A DNA stretch of 64,000 nucleotides, from assembly GCA_965279125.1 (NCBI GenBank), contig CBDIHL010000042.1, forward strand, positions 144,356-208,355, written 5' to 3'. Below are positions 42,897 through 50,464 of this stretch, piece after piece (position 1 is the stretch's first letter; each line of letters begins with the position of its first letter). Made by a program: the position numbers and the translations under genes. The DNA comes from Dinoroseobacter sp965279125 (GTDB lineage: Bacteria; Pseudomonadota; Alphaproteobacteria; Rhodobacterales; Rhodobacteraceae). The notes beneath the pieces were generated by a model, which had not been told where the DNA came from, searched no databases, and was given only the letters and a program-made list of their open reading frames with translations.

Positions 42897-44168
42897 TTAG
42901 CGGATCGCCGCGATGTCTTCGGCGGCCTGGTTCAGCACCGCTTGGACATCGGTTTCCTCGCCAGAGGCAAGGCTGGAGATCGCGGTCTCGAGGATCAGCA
43001 CGATGCGCGGCCAGTTGTCGCCAAACTCGATACCGTCAGCCGTTGCCAAGGCGTCGGCGGCAGCTTGGTGCATCCCGCCCCAGCGTGCGTTGACCTCTGG
43101 ATCGGTGAGGTTCGACATGTGAACGGCCACAACCTCGGACAGCTCAGGGTCAAGCAGGACGTCACGCTCAAGCGCCGGATCGGTCAGCCAGCTGAGGAAC
43201 TCAGTCGCCGCACCCTTGGAGTCGGACTCTTGCGTTACACCGAACACCCATGTGTTGGTGAAGGTCGTGCGGTCCGCGCCTGCAATCGATGGCAAGGCGG
43301 TGAAGCCAACCTGCTCGGGCGTCAGGGTCGACTGCTCAGGGTCGGTCAACTGCGAGCGTACCCACCACCACACTGGCAGCATGGCGGAATTGCCTTGCTT
43401 GAAGCTGGTCACGGCGTCCTGCTCGACGAACACGGCAGAGCCTGCGGGCACGATTTCTTCGGCCAGATAGCTGATATATGTCTCGGTCGCAGCAACACCT
43501 TCGGCGGAGTTGAAGATCGCGTTGCCATCGGCGTCAAACAGATCGCCGCCCTTGCCCCACAGCAGGTTCATCCAAACCATCAGGTTCTGACCGTTCAGCT
43601 TGCCATATGGCAATGCGATACCGGCTGCGTCCGAGCTGTCCTGGATCGCCTTGGCGGCAGTGACCATCTCTTCCCAAGTCTGGGGCGGGGTCACACCTGC
43701 GGCATCCAAAAGGTCTGTGCGGTAGAACATCAGCTGGACGTGACCGCGTACCGGCAAACCGATCAACTCGCCGTCCATCATGCCGTGGCGCATATGGGCT
43801 TTGGGGAAGTCGGCGAGGTCAACGCCTTTGGCTTCAATCTCGTCGCCAATCGGCTCCATCAGCATTTTCAGCGAGCTGACCCACTGGTCCATGACCGACA
43901 CGACGTCGTAATCGCCGCCTGCAATCATTTCGGTGGTCAGTGCCTCTTTCATGTTCGGGAACGGCACGTAGTCGTAGACCACGTCGATGCCTGTTGCCTC
44001 TTCAAACTCTGCAAGCCGGGCCTCGTGGGCCGCGAACTGGCTGGACGTTACGGCAAGCACCGTGACGGTCTGGCCATCATAGGGCCGTCCCTCGGTTGCT
44101 TCCCACGCAAAGGCTTGCGCGCCGTAGAGTGATGCTGCGATCGCAATCGCGCTAGTAAGTGTTTTCAT
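42897..44168 (-). CDS. ABC transporter extracellular solute-binding protein (family 1)
   Basis: The 423-residue protein has a signal peptide (KTLTSAIAIAASLYGAQAFA) and the MalE-like pattern TVTVLAVTSSQFAAHEARLAEFEEATGIDV followed by PNMKEALTTEMIAGGDYDVV. It binds the ligand of the MalFGK-like importer. A GGGAGG site lies 6 bp before the ATG. It is first in the operon and divergent from gntR at 44303. The neighbouring enzymes suggest an acid or aromatic ligand rather than a simple sugar, but this is inference. Confidence 0.9.
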   Translation of the reverse strand: MKTLTSAIAIAASLYGAQAFAWEATEGRPYDGQTVTVLAVTSSQFAAHEARLAEFEEATGIDVVYDYVPFPNMKEALTTEMIAGGDYDVVSVMDQWVSSLKMLMEPIGDEIEAKGVDLADFPKAHMRHGMMDGELIGLPVRGHVQLMFYRTDLLDAAGVTPPQTWEEMVTAAKAIQDSSDAAGIALPYGKLNGQNLMVWMNLLWGKGGDLFDADGNAIFNSAEGVAATETYISYLAEEIVPAGSAVFVEQDAVTSFKQGNSAMLPVWWWVRSQLTDPEQSTLTPEQVGFTALPSIAGADRTTFTNTWVFGVTQESDSKGAATEFLSWLTDPALERDVLLDPELSEVVAVHMSNLTDPEVNARWGGMHQAAADALATADGIEFGDNWPRIVLILETAISSLASGEETDVQAVLNQAAEDIAAIR

Positions 44169-44192
44169 GATTGTCCTCCCTAGACGTCCAAG

Positions 44193-44222
44193 ACGATAGA
44201 CTGAGCGTTAAACTTTCGTCAA
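44193..44222 (-). promoter_or_regulatory. Candidate promoter of the ABC/dicupin operon
   Basis: Read on the minus strand, a -35 box TTGACG (44222-44217) and a -10-like TATCGT (44198-44193) are 18 bp apart, upstream of the binding-protein start. The -35 box overlaps the palindrome at 44219-44234, so a bound repressor would block polymerase. Confidence 0.45.
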
Positions 44223-44238
44223 TAATATTATTGATAAT
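44219..44238. promoter_or_regulatory. 16-bp perfect palindrome, candidate GntR operator (copy 3 of shared motif)
   Basis: TCAATAATATTATTGA (44219-44234) is a perfect palindrome in the divergent gap between the ABC operon and gntR. On the minus strand, ATTATCAATAATATTA (44238-44223) matches 14 of 16 positions of the AATATCGATAATATTA core at 33 kb. It overlaps the putative -35 box. Confidence 0.6.
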
Positions 44239-44302
44239 CTTGATTGGACAGATTTCTGTGACATGGTATGCTTGATTTTACTCGGTTAAATGGACGGTCG
44301 GA

Positions 44303-44956
44303 ATGACAGATACACTCACCACCGAACTGCAAGATGACGTCATCTTCGGCGTCTATGCCCCGGGAAGTCGAATCATTGAGGACCGCGTGATGGAACGCTA
44401 CGGGGCCAAACGGCACGCCGTACGCAACGCCTTCTCGGAGCTTGAGGCACGCGGCCTATTGGTGCGCCGCCCGAACCGCGGCGTCGAAGTGGTCGAGTTC
44501 ACGCCCGACGAAGTGGATGCCCTATATGACGTGCGGATCGTTCTGGAAACGGCAGCGGCTGAGCGCACGCCTTTGCCGTGTGATCCGGAGGTTGCGTCCG
44601 AGTTAGACGATATCGCGCGGCGTCACGAGAAAGCGGTTGCCGATCAGGATTTCCGCGCCGTGTTCTGGCTGAACCAGGCCTTCCACGAGGTCCAGTATTC
44701 GTGCTGCGGCAACCCGCGCTTGGCCGAATTGATCGAATCCCACGCCCGCGCTGCACAGCCCATTCGCGTGGTGAAATACGAAGACACGGGCCACATGCGC
44801 AACGTCGTCAGCCAGCACTTTGACATCATCGCGGCCCTGCGCGGGACGTCGCAAGACGCGCTTGTCGCCGCTGTCCGCGCGCACCTACCTGCATCGGCCG
44901 AGGCGTACCGCACGCTGTATAACCGACGCTTTGCCACGCGAGCGCAGACCGCCTAG
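44303..44956 (+). CDS. GntR-family transcriptional regulator, FCD domain
   Basis: This 217-residue protein has a GntR winged helix (VMERYGAKRHAVRNAFSELEARGLLVRRPNRGVEVVEF) and an FCD domain (DVRIVLETAAAE, FRAVFWLNQAFHEVQYSCCGNPRLAELI). It is divergent from the ABC/dicupin operon, the usual position for a local repressor. Its stop is 10 bp from the convergent rhaI stop. The palindrome at 44219 is the obvious target. Confidence 0.9.
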   Translation: MTDTLTTELQDDVIFGVYAPGSRIIEDRVMERYGAKRHAVRNAFSELEARGLLVRRPNRGVEVVEFTPDEVDALYDVRIVLETAAAERTPLPCDPEVASELDDIARRHEKAVADQDFRAVFWLNQAFHEVQYSCCGNPRLAELIESHARAAQPIRVVKYEDTGHMRNVVSQHFDIIAALRGTSQDALVAAVRAHLPASAEAYRTLYNRRFATRAQTA

Positions 44957-44966
44957 GCTCATTTAC

Positions 44967-46241
44967 CTAGACGATACCGCCCCCTGCCCCGCTGACCGCC
45001 GGACGCTGCGCTGCAACTGTCGCGCGATACCCCGACGCGCGGTAGGCCGCCACCGGATCAATCGCGCCGCCGCCCTCAAGACGAGCCATCGCAAGGATCG
45101 GCTCCACATCCGTGCGGAACCCGTGCTTGAGGGTCGTCGTTGCCATCAAGGCATCGTTCTCGTCTTGGAACCCGACCAACGCCGCGCGGTCCACCAGCAA
45201 GGCCTGCGCATAGGCGCGCTGCACCTCCGTTGCCGACACCATCAGGCTTTCAATCGGATCGGTGACGTTGTGGCTTTGGTCTAGCATATGCATCGGGTTG
45301 AAGTCTGGATTTGCCTCGGCCTCGACCAGCTCGTTGAACACCAAAAACAGCCGGTAGGGATCGATGCTGCCTGTGTCGAGGTCATCATCGCCGTATTTGC
45401 TGTCGTTAAAGTGGAACCCGCCCAGCTTGCCGAATTGCGTCAGGCGCGCGACGATCATCTCGATATTCACGTTGGGCGCGTGGTGGCCCAGATCGACGAG
45501 GCATTTGGCCTTCTCGCCCATCTGCTGCGCGATCAACAGGTTCGTGCCCCAGTCTTGGACGACCGTGGAATAGAACGCAGGCTCGTACATCTTATGCTCG
45601 GTCAGAAGCGTCCAGTCGTCTGGCAACGCGCCATAGACTTGGCGCGCGGCATCCAGATACCGCTCGAACTGACGAGTGAAATTGGTCTGGCCAGGGAAGT
45701 TGGATCCGTCTCCGACCCAGATGGTCAGGGCCTTCGATCCGATTTGCGCGCCCAGCTCGATACAGGCGATGTTATGGTCAACCGCCTGCTGGCGCGTGGC
45801 CGCATCCGTATGGGCGAGCGAGCCGAATTTGTAGCTATGCGCCTGATCCGGCTGGTCTTGGAACGTGTTGGAGTTCATCGCATCAAAGGCCAGCCCAACC
45901 TCCTCAGCCTTGCTGTTGAGGTCCCCGGCAGGCTGGGCATCCCACGGGATATGCAGCGACACATTCGGCGTTGCCCGTGTCAGCTGCTGGATCACCCCGC
46001 AATCGTCGAGCTTGTCGAAGATGTGGCGTGGCTCGCCCGCACCGGGGAAGCGCGCGAACCGTGTGCCGCCGGTGCCAACGCCCCAACTGGGAACCGCGAC
46101 GCCGTAGCTCGCGACCTTGGCCTTGATGCGCGCGATATCAATCCCGCGCCGGTCCAGATGCGCGCCAAGGGCGTCATAATCCGCCTCAAGCTTGGCGCGC
46201 GCGGCCTCGTTGGTTTGTGCGATGATGTCTGCGTTAATCAT
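44967..46241 (-). CDS. rhaI: L-rhamnose isomerase, rhizobial type
   Basis: The 424-residue TIM-barrel isomerase matches the RhaI type found in rhizobia and roseobacters: VSLHIPWDAQ, LTEHKMYEPAFYSTVVQDWG (metal-ligand Glu), CLVDLGHHAPN and GGFHFNDSKYGDDDLD with the metal Asp and His. It converts L-rhamnose to L-rhamnulose. It lies 11 bp after rhaD on the same strand and has a GGGGGCGGG ribosome-site region. Its end converges on gntR. Confidence 0.9.
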   Translation of the reverse strand: MINADIIAQTNEAARAKLEADYDALGAHLDRRGIDIARIKAKVASYGVAVPSWGVGTGGTRFARFPGAGEPRHIFDKLDDCGVIQQLTRATPNVSLHIPWDAQPAGDLNSKAEEVGLAFDAMNSNTFQDQPDQAHSYKFGSLAHTDAATRQQAVDHNIACIELGAQIGSKALTIWVGDGSNFPGQTNFTRQFERYLDAARQVYGALPDDWTLLTEHKMYEPAFYSTVVQDWGTNLLIAQQMGEKAKCLVDLGHHAPNVNIEMIVARLTQFGKLGGFHFNDSKYGDDDLDTGSIDPYRLFLVFNELVEAEANPDFNPMHMLDQSHNVTDPIESLMVSATEVQRAYAQALLVDRAALVGFQDENDALMATTTLKHGFRTDVEPILAMARLEGGGAIDPVAAYRASGYRATVAAQRPAVSGAGGGIV

Positions 46242-46252
46242 GATCCCGCCCC

Positions 46253-48355
46253 CTAGCGTGTGAACGCTTGGACATTGCCCGCGTCCACATTGATGATGTT
46301 GCCCGTGGATTTCGCCGACAGGTCAGAGGCCAGGAAATATGCCGCCTCGGCAATGTCTTCGGGCAGGACCGAGCGTTTCAGCATGGACCGCTCACGGTAC
46401 ATCGCCTCCAGCCCGTCCTTGTCGGTGCCGTAGGTGCCCGCGCGCTGGTCGAGCCATTCGCCCTGCCAGATTTTCGAGCCCTTGAGGACAGCATCGGGGT
46501 TCACCACATTGACCCGCACGCCCATCGGCGCGCCCTCCAACGCCAGGCAGCGCGCGAGGTGGATTTCGGAGGCCTTTGCCGTGCAATAGGCCGACGCATT
46601 TGGCGACGCGGCAAGGCCGTTCTTGGAGGCGACGAACACGACCGCTCCGCCCATATCTTGCACCTTGAACAGCTTGAACGCCTCGCGGCTGACGAGGAAA
46701 TAGCCCGTGGACAGGATCGCCATGTTCTTGTTCCAAAGATCAAGGCTGGTGTCCTCGACCGGGGCCGAGCTAGCGATCCCGGCGTTGGAGACGAGGATAT
46801 CGACGCCGCCGAACTCCGCCGCGATATCCGCGTAGGCACCGATCACGGCATTCTCGTCGGTGACGTTCACGTTGACGGTGCGCACAACGTCGTTGGAGTA
46901 TTTCGCGCTGAGGCCCTCAACGGTTTCCGCCAGGGCCGCGTCATCAATATCGGCCAGCATCACGCAAGCGCCCTCGCGCAAATACCGGTCGGCGGTGGCA
47001 GCGCCAATGCCGCCTGCGCCCCCAGTGACCAACGCCACCCGGCCTGCCATGGATTTCGGTGCGGGCATGCGTTGCAGCTTCGCCTCCTCCAGCAGCCAGT
47101 ATTCGATATCGAAGGCCTCTTGCTCCGGCAGGCCTTGATACTCAGACACGGCGTCCGCGCCGCGCATCACGTTGATCGCGTTGACGTAGAACTCGCCCGA
47201 GATGCGCGCGGTGGCCTTGTCCTTGGCAAAGGTGATCATGCCGACGCCGGGGATCAGGTAGACCACGGCGTTGGGGTCACGGATCGCGGGGCTGTCGTCG
47301 CGTTTGCAGCGGTCATAATAGGCTTGGTAGCCGACGCGGTATTTGGCAACGGCGTCGGCAAGGCCCGCGAGGGTGGCGTCGACATCGGGCTTGGCCGGGT
47401 CGAAATCGACCACTAGCGGGCAGATTTTCGTGCGTAGAAAGTGGTCAGGACACGAGGTGCCGAGGGCGGCGAGACGCTCCATATCCTTGGCGTTCACGAA
47501 CTCCAGCACCGCATCGCTGTCGGTGAAATGGCCCACCATATGCTGCTGCCCAGAGACCATGCCACGAATGGCAGGCATCAGGCGCGCGGCGGTTGCGCGG
47601 CGTTGATCGGTGGCGAGGCTTTCGTGGATCGCCCCGCCGAAGGCAGGCTTGCCAGCGGTTTCAGCCGCGAACCAGTCCATCGCAGTTTGGATCACCTCAA
47701 GCGTCAGCGCGTAGCAGGCTTCCGCGTCGTCATCCCATGTGAACAGTCCATGGCTTTCCAGCACGACGCCCTTGGCATCGGGGTTGTTCTCGCAGAACTC
47801 CGACAGCCACAGTCCCAACTCATAGCCCGGCTTCTTCCAAGGCAGCCACCCGATCCGGTCGCCGAATATCTTCTTAGTCAGCGCCTTGCTGTCCTTGGCC
47901 GCCGCAATCGCGATGATCGCGTCCGGGTGCATGTGATCGACATGCTTGGCAGGCACATAGGCATGAAGCGGTGTGTCGATGGAGGCCGCGCGGGGGTTCA
48001 GGTTGAACGTGCAATGGGGCAGGTAGGCGACCATCTCGTCCTCGTAAGACACGCCACGATAAAGCGCCCGGAGCGCGTTCAGCTTGTCCATATAGAGGGT
48101 CGAGAACCCATCCATCTTGATAGACCCCACATCACCACCGGAGCCCTTGACCCAAAGCACTTCGGTCATCTCGCCCGTTAGCGGGTCCTTCTGCATGACC
48201 TTCGCAGATGTGTTGCCGCCGCCGTAATTCGTGATTCTTTTGTCCGAGCCGAGCAGGTTGGAGCGATAGAGCAGCTTCTCAGGCTCGCTCATCTTAGCGG
48301 CAAGGGCAGTATCCCATTTCATTTCAAGGCGTTGCGGCGATGGGGCAGAAGTCAT
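46253..48355 (-). CDS. rhaD: Bifunctional rhamnulose-1-phosphate aldolase / short-chain alcohol dehydrogenase
   Basis: The 700-residue fusion has a class II aldolase domain (about 1-430, with the GGGNTSAKV phosphate site and H-x-H zinc region near HMHPDAII) and a short-chain dehydrogenase domain (about 435-700, VALVTGGAGGIGAA and the Y-x3-K in ASAYCTAKAS). It splits rhamnulose-1-phosphate to dihydroxyacetone phosphate and L-lactaldehyde, and the second domain probably oxidises the lactaldehyde. It is divergent from the DeoR gene, across a phased operator array. A GGAG site lies 7 bp before the ATG. Confidence 0.93.
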   Translation of the reverse strand: MTSAPSPQRLEMKWDTALAAKMSEPEKLLYRSNLLGSDKRITNYGGGNTSAKVMQKDPLTGEMTEVLWVKGSGGDVGSIKMDGFSTLYMDKLNALRALYRGVSYEDEMVAYLPHCTFNLNPRAASIDTPLHAYVPAKHVDHMHPDAIIAIAAAKDSKALTKKIFGDRIGWLPWKKPGYELGLWLSEFCENNPDAKGVVLESHGLFTWDDDAEACYALTLEVIQTAMDWFAAETAGKPAFGGAIHESLATDQRRATAARLMPAIRGMVSGQQHMVGHFTDSDAVLEFVNAKDMERLAALGTSCPDHFLRTKICPLVVDFDPAKPDVDATLAGLADAVAKYRVGYQAYYDRCKRDDSPAIRDPNAVVYLIPGVGMITFAKDKATARISGEFYVNAINVMRGADAVSEYQGLPEQEAFDIEYWLLEEAKLQRMPAPKSMAGRVALVTGGAGGIGAATADRYLREGACVMLADIDDAALAETVEGLSAKYSNDVVRTVNVNVTDENAVIGAYADIAAEFGGVDILVSNAGIASSAPVEDTSLDLWNKNMAILSTGYFLVSREAFKLFKVQDMGGAVVFVASKNGLAASPNASAYCTAKASEIHLARCLALEGAPMGVRVNVVNPDAVLKGSKIWQGEWLDQRAGTYGTDKDGLEAMYRERSMLKRSVLPEDIAEAAYFLASDLSAKSTGNIINVDAGNVQAFTR

Positions 48356-48425
48356 GTGTGTCTCCGGTGACAGCAGAAATTGGCGTATGTCTTAGTCACA
48401 AGTTGAAGAGGTGGGCTCTGCAAGT

Positions 48426-48502
48426 CAATCATTTTCGATCATAAACAATCATGCTGCAGTGCAGAATGATTGTTTATGATGATTAATGATTGACAATGAT
48501 TG
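48426..48502. promoter_or_regulatory. Phased array of five CAATCAT/ATGATTG half-sites (rha operator)
   Basis: CAATCAT occurs at 48426-48432 and 48446-48452; ATGATTG occurs at 48466-48472, 48486-48492 and 48496-48502. Start-to-start spacing is 20, 20, 20 and 10 bp, so all sites face one side of the helix. The central pair belongs to a 15-bp perfect inverted repeat, ATCATAAACAATCAT (48438-48452) with its complement (48466-48480). It fills the rhaD/rhaR divergent gap and is the likely RhaR binding region. Confidence 0.75.
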
Positions 48503-48542
48503 GCGACTCGGCCCACCTTGTTGCAATCAAAGGGAGCAATCC

Positions 48543-49346
48543 ATGCACGAAAAAGACCGTCACCGCGTTATCCTATCGGCCGTTTCGGACCGGTCGCTGG
48601 TCACGGTGCCGGATCTGTGCGCCCTGACGGGTGCGTCCGAGGCAACCGTGCGGCGTGACATCAACACACTCGACGAGCAAAAGCGCCTGCGCCGTGTGCG
48701 CGGCGGGGCCGAGGCCCTGACCACGACGCCGTTTGTTGGCCTTGCCGGGCGTCCCTTCTCCATTAACGAGACGATGAACATTGCCGAGAAGCAAGCCATT
48801 GCCGCCGCCGCCGTCGAGCTGTGCGAGGATGGCGAGCCGGTCATTATCAATGGCGGCACCACGACCTTTCAGATGGTCCACCCGCTGGCCTCGCGCCAGA
48901 TGCAGGTGTTCACCAACTCCTTCCCGATTGCCGAGCATCTGCTGAAGAACACGCGCAACACCGTTCTGTTGTCGGGTGGCATTATCTACCGCGAGCAGAA
49001 CATCGTCCTGTCCCCGTTCGAGAACGACGTGACCCGCAATTTCTACGCCAAGCGGATGTTCATGGGCGCGCAAGGCATCGGCCCGCTGGGGCTGATGGAA
49101 CAAGACCCGCTGCTGATCCAGGCCGAGCAAAAGCTGATCGGCCAGGCCGAAGAGCTGATCGTTCTGGTCGACAGCTCCAAATTCGCAAATCGCTCCAGCC
49201 TGATCCTGTGCCCGCTGGAACGCATCGACGTCATCATCACCGATGACGGCATCGATGATCGCACAGCGGCCATGCTGGAAGCGGCCGATATCACCTTAAC
49301 CGTGGTCCCTTCCGGGGCCGCACAGAAAGACGGGATGGCCTCTTAG
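48543..49346 (+). CDS. rhaR: DeoR-family transcriptional regulator of rhamnose genes
   Basis: From ATG 48543 (GGGAG site upstream) this is a 267-residue DeoR protein. It has an N-terminal helix-turn-helix (LVTVPDLCALTGASEATVRRDINTLDEQKRLRRVRGG) and a sugar-phosphate sensor domain (VIINGGTTTFQM, VLLSGGIIYREQN, LIVLVDSSKF). Its place between rhaDI and rhaSTPQUK matches the Rhizobium RhaR. It probably represses both sides until a rhamnose metabolite binds. Confidence 0.9.
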   Translation: MHEKDRHRVILSAVSDRSLVTVPDLCALTGASEATVRRDINTLDEQKRLRRVRGGAEALTTTPFVGLAGRPFSINETMNIAEKQAIAAAAVELCEDGEPVIINGGTTTFQMVHPLASRQMQVFTNSFPIAEHLLKNTRNTVLLSGGIIYREQNIVLSPFENDVTRNFYAKRMFMGAQGIGPLGLMEQDPLLIQAEQKLIGQAEELIVLVDSSKFANRSSLILCPLERIDVIITDDGIDDRTAAMLEAADITLTVVPSGAAQKDGMAS

Positions 49347-49382
49347 GCGATCTCAAGTCCAAACCACTCCAGGGAGGAAACC

Positions 49383-50378
49383 ATGAGTGTACTGAAGAAA
49401 CTAGCAACATCCGCCGCATTGATCGGCGCCATGATTGCAAGCCCCGCAATGGCCCAAGACAACGTGCGTATCGCGCTTGTCGTCAAGGCACTTGGCATCG
49501 GCTTCTTTGAAGCTGCCGCAGAAGGCGCAGAAGAGGCCGCAGCCGAGCTGGGCAATGTCGACATCATCTATACCGGCCCGACCGACACCACCGCCGAGGG
49601 CCAGATCGAGGTGATCAACGCCCTAATCGCGCAGAACGTTGACGCAATCGCCGTATCGTCCAACGACACGGACGCGCTTGTGCCAGCCCTCAAGCGCGCC
49701 ATGCAGCGTGGCATCACCGTCATCAGCTGGGACTCGGGCGTGGCACCAGAAGGTCGCCAGTTGCACCTGAACCCGTCGTCCAACCCGCTGATCGGTAACA
49801 TGATCATCAAGCTGGCCGCCGATCATCTGCCAGATGGCGGTGAAGTGGCGCTTTTGTCGGCCACCACCACATCGACGAACCAGAACATCTGGATCGAAGA
49901 GATGAACAAGGTGATGGGCGATTATCCCGGCATCGAGGTTGTGGCGACCGTTTATGGCGACGATCTTGCGGACAAATCCTACCGCGAAGCGATTGGCCTC
50001 ATGCAGTCCTATCCTGATCTGGACGCCATCATCGCCCCCACATCCGTTGGTATCGTTGCTGCCGCTCAGGCCGTCGTCGATGCGGGCAAAGTTGGTCAGG
50101 TCAACGTGACCGGTCTTGGCCTGCCCTCCGAGATGGCCGGTGCTATCGAGAGCGGCGCGTCCCAGTCCTTCGCGATCTGGAACCCAATCGATCTGGGCTA
50201 CTCCGCCACGATGCTGGCCTATGAGCTGAGCCAGAACGGTGTTGAAGCCGCCCCCGGTGCCGAAGTGCCAATGGGCCGCATGGGCAGCCTGACGCTGGAC
50301 GACAACAACGAAGGCGCAATGGCCGACCCGTTCGTCTATGACGCCAGCAACATCGACCAGTTCAAGTCGATCTTCTAA
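49383..50378 (+). CDS. rhaS: Rhamnose ABC transporter substrate-binding protein
   Basis: The 331-residue periplasmic binding protein 1-type receptor has a signal peptide (VLKKLATSAALIGAMIASPAMAQ) and the RhaS pattern (VRIALVVKALGIGFFEAAAEGAEEAA, YTGPTDTTAEGQIEVINALI, VDAIAVSSNDTDALVPAL). An AGGGAGGAAACC site precedes the ATG. It delivers L-rhamnose to RhaPQ/RhaT. A strong hairpin follows the stop, which is common after binding-protein genes. Confidence 0.92.
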   Translation: MSVLKKLATSAALIGAMIASPAMAQDNVRIALVVKALGIGFFEAAAEGAEEAAAELGNVDIIYTGPTDTTAEGQIEVINALIAQNVDAIAVSSNDTDALVPALKRAMQRGITVISWDSGVAPEGRQLHLNPSSNPLIGNMIIKLAADHLPDGGEVALLSATTTSTNQNIWIEEMNKVMGDYPGIEVVATVYGDDLADKSYREAIGLMQSYPDLDAIIAPTSVGIVAAAQAVVDAGKVGQVNVTGLGLPSEMAGAIESGASQSFAIWNPIDLGYSATMLAYELSQNGVEAAPGAEVPMGRMGSLTLDDNNEGAMADPFVYDASNIDQFKSIF

Positions 50379-50389
50379 GCTTCTCCCTG

Positions 50390-50424
50390 GCCGGCCCGGC
50401 GCACCCAAGACGCGTCGGGCCGGC
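50390..50424 (+). other. Intercistronic hairpin between rhaS and rhaT
   Basis: A 13-bp stem (GCCGGCCCGGCGC, 50390-50402, with 50412-50424, one G-U pair) and a 9-nt loop lie 12 bp past the rhaS stop. No T-run follows, so it is more likely to stabilise the rhaS mRNA or partly stop transcription than to end the operon. Confidence 0.65.
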
Positions 50425-50464
50425 ACCTTGCCTGCCTCCCCCCTCATTTGGAAAGTGTGCTGAG

